Source of the DNA: RGIG5612 sp963589005
GTDB taxonomy: Bacteria > Bacillota > Clostridia > Lachnospirales > Lachnospiraceae
Direction of reading: 5' to 3'
Length of the DNA: 64,000 nucleotides
NCBI GenBank assembly: GCA_963589005.1
Contig: CAVAJR010000006.1
Coordinates: 36,906 to 100,905 of the forward strand
Shown: piece after piece, positions 1 to 8,295 of the stretch
How the letters are laid out: every line of letters begins with the position of its first letter
Numbering within the stretch: position 1 is the stretch's first letter
Notes under the pieces: generated by a model
Told to the model about the DNA's origin: nothing
What the model saw: the letters and a program-made list of their open reading frames with translations, nothing else
The model's database searches: none
Translations under genes and position numbers: made by a program

Positions 1-464
1 ATGCACTTATTATTATCCCTGACGAGAACTATTGATGAGGTATCTATTTCCTCTAACTCTTCCTTCGGAAGGCTCGGTTCGTCTCTGAATCCGTATTCAT
101 GCAATAAGTTTTGAAGTTCGCATGTTTCTGAGCGCATGCAATTAATGCAGTCCTTATGATGTTTGCTTAAAATTTTGGATAAGGCTTCTTTCCTCAGACC
201 TACAACCTTATCTGTCATTGTCTCGATGTGCATTCCTTCGTAAACTCTGGCAACAGATGCATTTACAACTTCTCCGTCTGCTTCTACTATGCAGACACCG
301 CTCTCATCTATATCATTTATTCCCTTGAGATAATACAATGTCGGGATCCATACCTGCCTGAATTCCTGTTTTAATTTTTGTGTTTCATGAGCTGCAGCAA
401 GAATAGTAATTCCCTTGGTAACAGAGTAATCTCTTCCATTAAATTTTATATTAACATTAGCCAT
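1..464 (-). CDS. NuoG/[FeFe]-hydrogenase-like iron-sulfur protein, partial (3' part outside window)
   Basis: The visible 154 residues match the N-terminal module shared by NuoG, HndD-type hydrogenases and clostridial formate dehydrogenases: a 2Fe-2S ferredoxin fold (IPTLYY, then GVCIVEADGE), the His-Cys 4Fe-4S box HHKDCINCMRSETCELQ, and IVLVRDNNKC, which in homologues begins the next 4Fe-4S motif. In the 2Fe-2S fold three of the four ligand cysteines are replaced: the usual IPTLC is IPTLY, the second is S and the fourth is S. Only the Cys of GVC remains, whereas the HxxxCxxCxxxxxC box is intact. The start has AGGAGGAAAATT just upstream and lies 18 bases after the flavoprotein, so it is the third gene of that operon. 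It probably passes electrons to or from the flavoprotein. The catalytic part, if any, is not visible. Confidence 0.72.
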   Translation of the reverse strand, partial: MANVNIKFNGRDYSVTKGITILAAAHETQKLKQEFRQVWIPTLYYLKGINDIDESGVCIVEADGEVVNASVARVYEGMHIETMTDKVVGLRKEALSKILSKHHKDCINCMRSETCELQNLLHEYGFRDEPSLPKEELEEIDTSSIVLVRDNNKC

Positions 465-482
465 AATTTTCCTCCTGTACCA

Positions 483-2294
483 TTATTGCATTGCTGCCAT
501 TTTCTTCTTTAATTCAATCATTTCCATAGCCAATGGGTTGTCCGGCGTATAAAATTCTTCATGATGTCCCTCCGGTATCGTATAGCCCTCAGGTCTTATG
601 CCATATCTCCACATAGGAATATCTTCTGTGAATAATTCCATTTGCCCGTCCTTACCCATTTTCAGGTTTATCCATTTTAGCCAATTCTTATCATCATGCT
701 CCGGATAATCCACTCTGAAATGCGGATACATCTGTCCACGTGATTCATGACGCTCCAGCGCTGCTCTGAATACCATTTCCAGGCAAAGTAACGTATCTGC
801 TGCTTCCAAACATTTTGCCAGTGTATGAGGATCATCTGCTGTAAGCTCAGGGATTATTTCTTTCATCTCCTCCACATCCTGAAGGACCGACTTAATGCTT
901 TCCTCAGATTTAGCAAGAAGTTTATCTACCTGGAATATATAACGTTCGATCTTGTCAAATATTTCTTTAGGTTTATGGTTTGAATTTCTGTTAAGAGGAG
1001 CAAATATTTTCTCTTTATATTCTTTGATCTGCTCTATCCTAAGGTCGTCAAATGATGCCTCTGCAGCATATTTTGCAATACTTGTGCCAGCCATCATTCC
1101 GGTTGTAACTGCATTTCCTACTCCGTCTCCACGAGTCCAGCCAAAATATGCACAGCCTTGCGTACTTACCTTGCCAGGTGCCCATAAGCCCTCAACATCT
1201 GTCCTGTATTCGGTATCAACCTTTACCGGTTCTACCTGAAGAACCATCTTTATCGTTGTTTCCGGCTGTAATCCTATATCGCCGCATGCTCTTGCAGTTG
1301 TCTTGAATACGTGCTCTTCCCATTCAATCTTATCTTTAAGCATACGCATCTCGCTGGAATGATCCTGACCGCCTATGATTTTTCTTACTTCATCCGGATG
1401 CTCCAGGTCGCACCAAATAGGGCCATTACCGAGTTTAACTTCTTCCAGCATACCCAGCACAAGCCTTGTATCCACCTCCATTAAAGGTGCTTTTCCGCAA
1501 TATTTGTCTTTAAGATTTTCACCCTTGCCATTGAAGATGATATTGAATCCGCCGTAAATCGGAGTGTTATTCTTTTTAAATACAATGTCTGTCTGAGTTG
1601 AGAATTCAACATTTCTCATTACGGCACCGGCACGGTAAGCTGCGCCTACGCCTGTTCCGTATCCCATAAATTCAAGGCCGATCTTCTTGAAATGACAGCC
1701 TTGTGTTGCCATCGCAGTTGCCTTCGAATGGAATATATGGCATATGCCCTTCTCCATATCAAAGCCTATCGCTCCGATAACTTTACCGCTGCTGCTTGTA
1801 AGAAATTCGAAAATATTAATATGATTAAGTAATCTGATTCCAAGCTCTAAAGCCTTATTTCTTAATGAAACGCAGGCATGTATCTCTATACCGGCTGCTG
1901 AAAAAACTCCCGGTATCATATCAAACGGTTCAACATCACCATTCTCATTTACGGATACCTTTATTCCGCAATGGTGTGCATAATCAATGCATTCCTTGTG
2001 TACTTCAAGATATTTAAGAAGAAATTCCTGGTCATTTAAAAATTCCGTTTGTGAATTAACCAGATATCCCAGTGCCTTTGGAAGTGATCCCGGAGCCTTG
2101 GATGTTGCCCTTATACCGTTTCCAGCCTTCGTAGACTGACCGGCCCAGCCGATTATTGTTCTGTCGACAACGAGAATATCCAGATCAGGATTGGTTTCCT
2201 TTGCTTTGATTGCTGTAACAAGTCCGCCCATACCTCCGCCGACTATTAAAACATCAGAAGTATAGAGTTTGCCATATTCCTTAATATCGTTCAT
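483..2294 (-). CDS. FAD-dependent oxidoreductase, adenylylsulfate reductase A / fumarate reductase flavoprotein-like
   Basis: A 603-residue soluble flavoprotein. The FAD-binding Rossmann motif VLIVGGGMGGL is at residues 15-25, and the C-terminal helical domain carries FRAALERHESRG and HFRVDYPEHDD, typical of the SdhA/FrdA/AprA superfamily. The middle section (GYGTGVGAAYRAGAVMRNVEF) looks more like AprA than true fumarate reductase. The ATG at 2294 was chosen because AAAGGAGCG lies 7 bases upstream and it starts one base after the ferredoxin stop; a longer reading would overlap the ferredoxin. No signal peptide, so a cytoplasmic enzyme fed by the adjacent dicluster ferredoxin is expected. The substrate cannot be read from the sequence. 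Sulfate respiration is unlikely, since no sat or dsr genes are nearby. It may reduce an unsaturated organic acid or act as an electron-confurcating module. Confidence 0.75.
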   Translation of the reverse strand: MNDIKEYGKLYTSDVLIVGGGMGGLVTAIKAKETNPDLDILVVDRTIIGWAGQSTKAGNGIRATSKAPGSLPKALGYLVNSQTEFLNDQEFLLKYLEVHKECIDYAHHCGIKVSVNENGDVEPFDMIPGVFSAAGIEIHACVSLRNKALELGIRLLNHINIFEFLTSSSGKVIGAIGFDMEKGICHIFHSKATAMATQGCHFKKIGLEFMGYGTGVGAAYRAGAVMRNVEFSTQTDIVFKKNNTPIYGGFNIIFNGKGENLKDKYCGKAPLMEVDTRLVLGMLEEVKLGNGPIWCDLEHPDEVRKIIGGQDHSSEMRMLKDKIEWEEHVFKTTARACGDIGLQPETTIKMVLQVEPVKVDTEYRTDVEGLWAPGKVSTQGCAYFGWTRGDGVGNAVTTGMMAGTSIAKYAAEASFDDLRIEQIKEYKEKIFAPLNRNSNHKPKEIFDKIERYIFQVDKLLAKSEESIKSVLQDVEEMKEIIPELTADDPHTLAKCLEAADTLLCLEMVFRAALERHESRGQMYPHFRVDYPEHDDKNWLKWINLKMGKDGQMELFTEDIPMWRYGIRPEGYTIPEGHHEEFYTPDNPLAMEMIELKKKMAAMQ

Positions 2295-2295
2295 A

Positions 2296-2589
2296 TCATA
2301 ACGCTCCTTTCGCTTCTTTGTCTTTAATAAGTCCGGCACTGTAATATAACGGATCAACCTGTAATGTTGATATTGGATAAATATCAATAACATTGTTCAG
2401 ACAATCCATCTCGCACTGAAGGCAGATTACACACTCATCCGGATATTTTGGGTAAGCATGTCTGTTTTTTTCATCCCACTGCCATACATTTTCGATGCAT
2501 CTGCGAATACATCTTTTACATCCACAGCATCTGTCCGTATCTACTACGAACTTAACGCTCTGCTGTTGTCCCATGTTGGTAACAATCAT
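2296..2589 (-). CDS. Dicluster 4Fe-4S ferredoxin, AprB-like
   Basis: A 97-residue protein with two complete CxxCxxCxxxC motifs: CCGCKRCIRRC near residues 21-31 and CVICLQCEMDC near 54-64. It should bind two 4Fe-4S clusters and serve as electron-transfer partner of the flavoprotein encoded one base downstream, in the way AprB pairs with AprA. It is shorter than AprB, whose C-terminal tail wraps around AprA. The ATG at 2589 fits the AAGGAGGAG upstream; a TTG two codons earlier is too close to that site. First gene of the operon, transcribed away from the PucR-type regulator. Confidence 0.8.
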   Translation of the reverse strand: MIVTNMGQQQSVKFVVDTDRCCGCKRCIRRCIENVWQWDEKNRHAYPKYPDECVICLQCEMDCLNNVIDIYPISTLQVDPLYYSAGLIKDKEAKGAL

Positions 2590-2682
2590 TTTCAATCTCC
2601 TCCTTACTTTTGTTCATTGCAACTACATTTCCCCTTAGTAATATTTTATCAGAACAGACTTTTTATTCTTTGGTATCAGACA

Positions 2683-2707
2683 GCACAAATAATTTGATTA
2701 TTTGTGC
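2683..2707. promoter_or_regulatory. Perfect 10-bp palindrome in divergent promoter region
   Basis: GCACAAATAA (2683-2692), a 5-base centre TTTGA, and the exact inverse TTATTTGTGC (2698-2707). It lies in the 315-base gap between the ferredoxin-flavoprotein operon (minus) and the PucR-type regulator (plus). A second GCGCAC follows at once, so a half-site array is possible. No T-run follows on either strand and it sits upstream of both genes, so an operator is more likely than a terminator. TTGACA-like hexamers occur further right (near 2800 and 2859), but no convincing -10 partner was found. Nothing else was recognised in this gap. Confidence 0.5.
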
Positions 2708-2904
2708 ACTGGCGCACAATAACTATCCGTGATAAAATTTATGCATTATCAAAAGAAACAATAACAACAGGTTTTAATTTATTTGACAATCATCTTACAT
2801 GGCGGTAAGAAAACCTGAATGTTTGGGTATGGCTTCGATTTGTTTGAAAATCACTGTTGTTGACAGTAACGAATATATGTAACAGCAATTAAGGAATTAC
2901 AAAT

Positions 2905-4455
2905 ATGTTTATAGAATTATCAAATATCCAGGAACTTTTTGCGGATTGCAAAACATTTTTACAGGACAGCAAACCATCTCACTGTCTTATCGGTTATCAA
3001 TTTCTGCACAATGACTATGCATTATACAACTCACATATTCTGTATATTGCTCATGACATTTCAGAAATTTCCAAAATCACAGCGCCTTGTACTATGCATA
3101 TTCTTGTGATCAGTAAGGATATTGACGAGGCCAAGTCAGCTTGCGCTTCTTTAAATGAAAAAATTCATTTGTTGGCAGCAGAAACTGATGATGCTACATA
3201 TGCAATTTACAAAATTCAGAATTTCTTTGACAGCAGATGCGGACTTGGACTTTTTTCCGAAAGCATACTGGAGATTTTGTTCTATGAAGGCGGTATACAA
3301 GCCATGGTTGATAAGGCTATTTCCGTATTCCAAAATCCTATATGCGTATTTGATGCAGGATTTCATTTAATTGCTGCAAACTGGGAGGAAGCATCAAAAA
3401 CAGAACATGGCCGCCGAATGATAGAAAACGGAGGTTTTACAGAAGAAGAATTCGAGATTATAAATCACGAGCATATACATGCACGGATCAAAAAAAGCGA
3501 GACGCCCATCCGTACTTCCCATGCAGGACTTGGATATGAGCAGATGATCTGCATAATAAATACAAAAAAAGATGTGGGGCATATTGTAATAAATGCAATC
3601 AACAGACCATTTACCGAAGAAGACGAAAAATATATGACATTATTAAAGAGGGCTATTGACCAGCAGTTAAAGAAAGACGAGTTCGTCAGAAATAATAATG
3701 GTCTGCACTATGAATATTTCATGAAAGACCTGTTGGACGGTAAAATCGCAACAGGCAGAAACAACCTGGAGCGAATGAACTACACTGACTTGAAATTCTC
3801 AGGAAATTTATATTGTCTGGTTGTTGAAACTGCCAGAAGTTCCAATACGCTTAATACAATACAGATAAGGAGTATCTTCGAACAAAGCTTTTCAGGTACA
3901 AAAACATTACTGTACAACGGAGAGATAGTTATACTTCTCAGCTTTAATAATAGCTCCCCGGATGATGCTGATTACAAGGTTATTTCTGATATATGTCGGC
4001 GTTTCGGTCTTTATGCCGGAATGAGTAATGAGTTTGGCAGTATTACGCAATTAGCAGATTATTACAAGCAGGCCCTTCGTGCCATCGAACTGGGAGTATG
4101 CAATAAAGATGAACCCGAATTATTTGTCTACCAGGATTTTTATATGCAGCATATTGCCAATATCTTTACTCAGAAGGAATCCGAACAAACCTTTTGCCAT
4201 CCTAAGCTTCAGCTGCTGCTGGATTATGATAAAGCCCATGACTCTGAACTGGCATATACCTTATATATGTTTCTTATATCTGAAAGGAATGTTTCAGCTG
4301 CTGCTGACGCCATGTATATGCACAGAAATACAATTATATATCGTCTAAAAAAAATAGACTCGTTAGTTCAGATAGATTACAGCAATTTCCATGAACGCCA
4401 ATACTTAATCCTATCTTATGAACTAAACAAGTCTATCACAATGCACCAAGATTGA
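2905..4455 (+). CDS. PucR/CdaR-family transcriptional regulator
   Basis: A 516-residue regulator. The C-terminal helix-turn-helix (VSAAADAMYMHRNTIIYRLK, about residues 464-483) is the HTH_30 domain of PucR/CdaR proteins. The central part (about 300-395) has the degenerate GGDEF-like fold typical of the CdaR group, ending in QLADYYKQALRAIELG. The N-terminal half is a probable sensory region with no membrane segment. Such proteins usually activate neighbouring catabolic genes in response to a small molecule. The divergent flavoprotein operon is the obvious target, which is inference from position. The effector is unknown. Confidence 0.8.
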   Translation: MFIELSNIQELFADCKTFLQDSKPSHCLIGYQFLHNDYALYNSHILYIAHDISEISKITAPCTMHILVISKDIDEAKSACASLNEKIHLLAAETDDATYAIYKIQNFFDSRCGLGLFSESILEILFYEGGIQAMVDKAISVFQNPICVFDAGFHLIAANWEEASKTEHGRRMIENGGFTEEEFEIINHEHIHARIKKSETPIRTSHAGLGYEQMICIINTKKDVGHIVINAINRPFTEEDEKYMTLLKRAIDQQLKKDEFVRNNNGLHYEYFMKDLLDGKIATGRNNLERMNYTDLKFSGNLYCLVVETARSSNTLNTIQIRSIFEQSFSGTKTLLYNGEIVILLSFNNSSPDDADYKVISDICRRFGLYAGMSNEFGSITQLADYYKQALRAIELGVCNKDEPELFVYQDFYMQHIANIFTQKESEQTFCHPKLQLLLDYDKAHDSELAYTLYMFLISERNVSAAADAMYMHRNTIIYRLKKIDSLVQIDYSNFHERQYLILSYELNKSITMHQD

Positions 4456-4485
4456 CCCTGCACCAGGTCTTAACATTGCCTTTTC

Positions 4486-5052
4486 TTATTTCTTTACAAA
4501 TGCTTTTCTGTTTTTGTAAAGATAATCAATAAGTGAAAGCACTGTCATAACCAATGCAAGATACATCAATATGATTCTTATTATTTCAATAACCGCGCAT
4601 ACACCAGGGGCGGCATCTGCAAAATAATAAGAAAAATTAAATGTCGTAAGAATAGCAAATGCCATCTGTGTTGCAGTTTTGAATTTGCCCAGATTGGAGG
4701 CTGCAATTACAACGCCGTTTCCGGCGCATACTAGTCTGAAGCCGCTTATTGCAATCTCCCTTGCCATAACAATTATACATACCCATGCAGGCATTAGATC
4801 CAGTTCAACGAAACAGATCATCGCTGAGAGCACCAATAATTTATCCGCCAGTGGGTCGGCGAACTTACCGAAGTCGGATACCAGATTGTATTTTCTTGCA
4901 AGCTTTCCGTCGAAAAAATCCGTAACAGAAGCGATTATAAATAAAACAGCTGCAATAATAAAATGATATTTGCTGATTTCGACAAGCAAAAACAATACAA
5001 ATACAGGTATGATAGCTATTCTCGAAATTGTCAATTTGTTAGCAATATTCAT
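4486..5052 (-). CDS. pgsA: CDP-diacylglycerol--glycerol-3-phosphate 3-phosphatidyltransferase
   Basis: A 188-residue integral membrane enzyme that makes phosphatidylglycerol-phosphate from CDP-diacylglycerol and glycerol-3-phosphate. The CDP-alcohol phosphotransferase signature DG-x2-AR-x8-G-x3-D-x3-D is complete at residues 48-70 (FDGKLARK, then DFGKFADPLADK). Hydrophobic helices cover most of the rest. It lies 12 bases after rimO, an order common in Clostridia, and ends convergently with the PucR-type regulator. Confidence 0.93.
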   Translation of the reverse strand: MNIANKLTISRIAIIPVFVLFLLVEISKYHFIIAAVLFIIASVTDFFDGKLARKYNLVSDFGKFADPLADKLLVLSAMICFVELDLMPAWVCIIVMAREIAISGFRLVCAGNGVVIAASNLGKFKTATQMAFAILTTFNFSYYFADAAPGVCAVIEIIRIILMYLALVMTVLSLIDYLYKNRKAFVKK

Positions 5053-5064
5053 TATATCAGTTCC

Positions 5065-6399
5065 TTATAACTTTTCTATAAACTCACCATAGAGATCATA
5101 ATCGCTGACATTGGTAACCTCACATCTGACATGGTCGCCTGTCATGAGCTGATCATCACATTTGAAGAAAAATGCCCCGTCTACATCAGGCGCATCCATA
5201 TATGTCCTTCCGACATATACATCTTCATCCGGAAGGTATCCGTCAATGATAACGTCAAATGTCTCTCCGATATGCCCGGCAAGATTTTCATATGAAATAA
5301 GCTCCTGCATGGACATGATCTCGTCTCTTCTGGCAGTCTTGATATCCTCATCAATCTGATCTTCAAAAGAATATGCCGGTGTTTCCTCTTCTCGTGAGTA
5401 TGTGAAGACACCGAGATGGTCAAAACGCATCTCCTGCACAAAATCCTTCAAAATCCTGTGATCTTCATCTGTCTCACCCGGAAAGCCTGTTATAAGAGTT
5501 GTTCTGAGGGTTATGCCCGGCACCTTCTTACGTGCCATATTGATAATACGAACCAGGTCATCATGATTAGTTCGCCGTCCCATTCTTTTAAGAATATTAT
5601 CAGACGCATGCTGTATAGGCATGTCAATATAATTGCATATCTTAGGCTCTGAAGCCATAACGTCAAGAAATTCTTCTGTAATGTCCTCAGGATAGCAATA
5701 AAGAACACGGATCCATTTGATCCCGTCTATCTGTGCAAGCTTTTGTAAGAGTTCCGGAAGCTTATCCTTGTGATATAAATCCCTTCCGTAAATGCTTGTT
5801 TCCTGAGCACATAAAATAAGTTCCGAAACGCCCTGCTCTGCAAGATATTCAGCCTGTGAGATCAAATCTTCCATCGGATAGCTGCGATAATTGCCTCTGA
5901 TATACGGAATAATACAATATGTGCATCTCTTGTTGCAGCCCTCTGCTATTTTCAAGAATTCATAATGTCCCGGTGTAGTGATTATGCGCTGTGATGATGT
6001 TAATGTATTCTTCTCACTGGCAGCCTCATTATCGATCAATTCATCTTCTTCAAGATTTTCCTTAACCAGATCTACAATCTTGGTCAGATCTGAAGTACCT
6101 ATAAACCCATCTACTTCAGGCATCTGAACGATAATCTCTTCTTTATACCGTTCCGCCATACAGCCTGAAACAAATAAGTACTTACATTTTCCGATTTCTT
6201 TATATTCTGCCATTTCAAGAATAGTATCTATTGATTCCATTTTAGCGTCATCAATAAAACAGCAGGTATTAACAATTATAATATCTGCCTCATATTCATC
6301 ATCAGTAAAAGAAAAACCAGCAGCACCTAAGTACCCCAGCATTTCCTCCGAATCAACTCTATTCTTATCGCAGCCAAGTGATACTAAAAATATTTTCAT
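5065..6399 (-). CDS. rimO: Ribosomal protein S12 methylthiotransferase
   Basis: A 444-residue radical SAM enzyme that methylthiolates an aspartate of ribosomal protein S12. The UPF0004 domain has its three cluster cysteines (VSLGCDKNRVDSE with C10; NTCC with C46; SGC with C80). The radical SAM motif CNKRCTYC is C155-x3-C159-x2-C162, and a TRAM domain closes the protein. LGCDKN and the EGCNKRCTYCIIP context fit RimO rather than MiaB. The start overlaps the rpoZ stop by 4 bases, so the two are translated together. Confidence 0.95.
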   Translation of the reverse strand: MKIFLVSLGCDKNRVDSEEMLGYLGAAGFSFTDDEYEADIIIVNTCCFIDDAKMESIDTILEMAEYKEIGKCKYLFVSGCMAERYKEEIIVQMPEVDGFIGTSDLTKIVDLVKENLEEDELIDNEAASEKNTLTSSQRIITTPGHYEFLKIAEGCNKRCTYCIIPYIRGNYRSYPMEDLISQAEYLAEQGVSELILCAQETSIYGRDLYHKDKLPELLQKLAQIDGIKWIRVLYCYPEDITEEFLDVMASEPKICNYIDMPIQHASDNILKRMGRRTNHDDLVRIINMARKKVPGITLRTTLITGFPGETDEDHRILKDFVQEMRFDHLGVFTYSREEETPAYSFEDQIDEDIKTARRDEIMSMQELISYENLAGHIGETFDVIIDGYLPDEDVYVGRTYMDAPDVDGAFFFKCDDQLMTGDHVRCEVTNVSDYDLYGEFIEKL

Positions 6400-6635
6400 T
6401 TATTTTCGTCGTTATTGATAATTGTAACCTTCTGAGAATAAATCTCCTCTACTGCTGTAGATAATGGCTTAGAGCCCTTAGCAGAAACTAATGGCTCGGC
6501 TCCGTCAACTAATTGACGAGCTCTCTTAGATGCTGCCATAACAATAGAATACCTGCTCTGAACTACCGGCTGTTCACCTTCTTCAACTTCACTGTTAATT
6601 GCGTCCATTAAATCTGTATATGATGGATGTAACAT
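6396..6635 (-). CDS. rpoZ: DNA-directed RNA polymerase subunit omega
   Basis: 79 residues. The conserved omega core is visible as QSRYSIVMAASKRARQLVDG followed by KPLSTAVEEI. Omega helps assemble and stabilise the beta' subunit. It sits one base after gmk, the usual gmk-rpoZ arrangement. Confidence 0.93.
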   Translation of the reverse strand: MLHPSYTDLMDAINSEVEEGEQPVVQSRYSIVMAASKRARQLVDGAEPLVSAKGSKPLSTAVEEIYSQKVTIINNDENK

Positions 6636-6636
6636 T

Positions 6637-7221
6637 TTATGCCTCCTTAGATAATTTGTCCTTTATAGATAGAGTAATATTATGCAATAAATCAACAGAT
6701 TTTTCAACGATTTCATTCGTTATAACATAATCATACTCCTGTGCATATTTCATTTCCTCACCGGCTCTTTGTATGCGTTTTTCAATCTGCTTCTGGTTTT
6801 CTGTACCTCTGCCGCCTAACCTTTTAAGGAGTTCTTCCTTATCAGGAGGCATAACAAATATAGTAACCGCCCCCGGACATTTCTTCTTAACCTGGAATCC
6901 TCCCTGAACGTCTATCTCTAATATGACATTTACGCCTTTGTCCAGCTTATCCTTGACCCATTCAAGTGGTGTGCCATAGTAATTACCGACATATTGTGCA
7001 TATTCAAGAAACTTACCGTCGGAAATCATCTGCTCGAATTCTTCTTTTGTTTTGAAAAAATATTCTTTGCCATTTACCTCCTGACCGCGTGGTTTTCTGG
7101 AGGTTGCCGATATGGAGAGCACATATTCATCAGGATATTTGTCGACAAGCCTGGAACAGACTGTTCCCTTACCAACACCCGATGGTCCGCTGACTATTAA
7201 TATTATTCCATTGCTATTCAA
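6637..7221 (-). CDS. gmk: Guanylate kinase
   Basis: 194 residues. It phosphorylates GMP to GDP with ATP. The P-loop GPSGVGKGT is at residues 11-19, and the GMP-binding region reads SATSRKPRGQEVNGKEYFF. The start is a TTG at 7221, with AGGTG 7 bases upstream. The only close ATG is out of frame, so TTG is the best choice. It overlaps the end of the yicC-family gene by 8 bases, indicating translational coupling. Confidence 0.94.
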   Translation of the reverse strand: MNSNGIILIVSGPSGVGKGTVCSRLVDKYPDEYVLSISATSRKPRGQEVNGKEYFFKTKEEFEQMISDGKFLEYAQYVGNYYGTPLEWVKDKLDKGVNVILEIDVQGGFQVKKKCPGAVTIFVMPPDKEELLKRLGGRGTENQKQIEKRIQRAGEEMKYAQEYDYVITNEIVEKSVDLLHNITLSIKDKLSKEA

Positions 7222-8092
7222 TGTTCTGCACCTGCTCTCTTATTTTCTCAATGCAAGTTTTAAGTTCAATTCCGCTATTTGTAATATTTATGTTATTAGA
7301 CTTAGACAAGATGGTGTTGGATTCCCGATTCATTTCCTGAGCAAGGAAATCAAGATTTCGTCCAACCTCTCCGCCTGCGTTAAGTATATCCCTCATATGC
7401 TTGATATGGGTCTTTAACCTGACAAGCTCCTCGTCTACTGCAACCTTATCTGCATAGATGGTAACCTCTGCAGCAATTCTCGCATCATCAATTAAGCTGT
7501 TTTCCAGAAATTCCTTAACCTTTTCTTCGAGCTTGGAGCGGTATTCAGTAATTATCTGCGGCAAATATCCTTCAATATAATCAGTGATCCTGTCCATGTC
7601 ATCAAGTTTTTCGAGAATATTATTCTTAAGAGCCTCGCCTTCTTTTGTTCTTGATTCCTTAAATGAAGAAAATGCCTTTTCTAACACTTCAGACAAAACA
7701 ACCCACAGCTCTTCTTCATCAGATTCCTGTTCCTCTAAAACCAGTACGTCCATACATTTTGCTATAATCGATGGTTTAATGTCCTCTGTTATGCCGATGT
7801 CCTGCTGAATCTGCAGATAATATTTGTAATATTCCTGCGCAAGAGATGCATTATAACGAAGAGACTTTTGTTCATCACACAGGTCTTCATATGAAATAAA
7901 AAGGTCAACCTTGCCTCTGACTGCGTATTTTTTCAGAAGATTTCGAATATTGTTTTCAAATAAGTTGAATTTGCGCGGCATCTTGATATTTAGGTCTAAA
8001 TATTTATGATTGACCGATTTTAGTTCAACTGTTAATTTTAGTTTTTCATTAATAAGTTCATAGCGGCCGAAGCCTGTCATACTGCTGATCAT
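7214..8092 (-). CDS. yicC: YicC/YloC-family endoribonuclease
   Basis: 292 residues beginning MISSMTGFGR, the family N-terminus, which is why the ATG at 8092 was preferred over a longer reading from 8179. The C-terminal DUF1732 part contains NRESNTILSKSNN and ends LKTCIEKIREQVQNIE. Members cleave RNA and influence small-RNA turnover and stress survival; the exact targets here are unknown. It heads the gmk-rpoZ-rimO-pgsA string. The 203 bases upstream to the PBP gene hold only an AT-rich hairpin just after the PBP stop. Confidence 0.88.
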   Translation of the reverse strand: MISSMTGFGRYELINEKLKLTVELKSVNHKYLDLNIKMPRKFNLFENNIRNLLKKYAVRGKVDLFISYEDLCDEQKSLRYNASLAQEYYKYYLQIQQDIGITEDIKPSIIAKCMDVLVLEEQESDEEELWVVLSEVLEKAFSSFKESRTKEGEALKNNILEKLDDMDRITDYIEGYLPQIITEYRSKLEEKVKEFLENSLIDDARIAAEVTIYADKVAVDEELVRLKTHIKHMRDILNAGGEVGRNLDFLAQEMNRESNTILSKSNNINITNSGIELKTCIEKIREQVQNIE

Positions 8093-8295
8093 AATTACCC
8101 TTCCATTGTTATATTGTCTCTTTAAATGCATAAATATCTCTGTTAATGATTTGCTCGCTGCTGCCTGAGCTATGTCCATGCCTGTAACCGCAAATGATAT
8201 CTCAGTTCATCAGACTGCGCTGCGGCTTTTCGTCTGTACTGTCAAAAAACAAGTAAGTGATATGGTGCAATTAATTTAAACCCGCTATACAAGGT

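Noticed and set aside
483..2589. Sulfate-respiration APS reductase (aprBA)
   Set aside because: The flavoprotein is only AprA-like, the ferredoxin is too short for AprB, and no sat, dsr or qmo genes are nearby.
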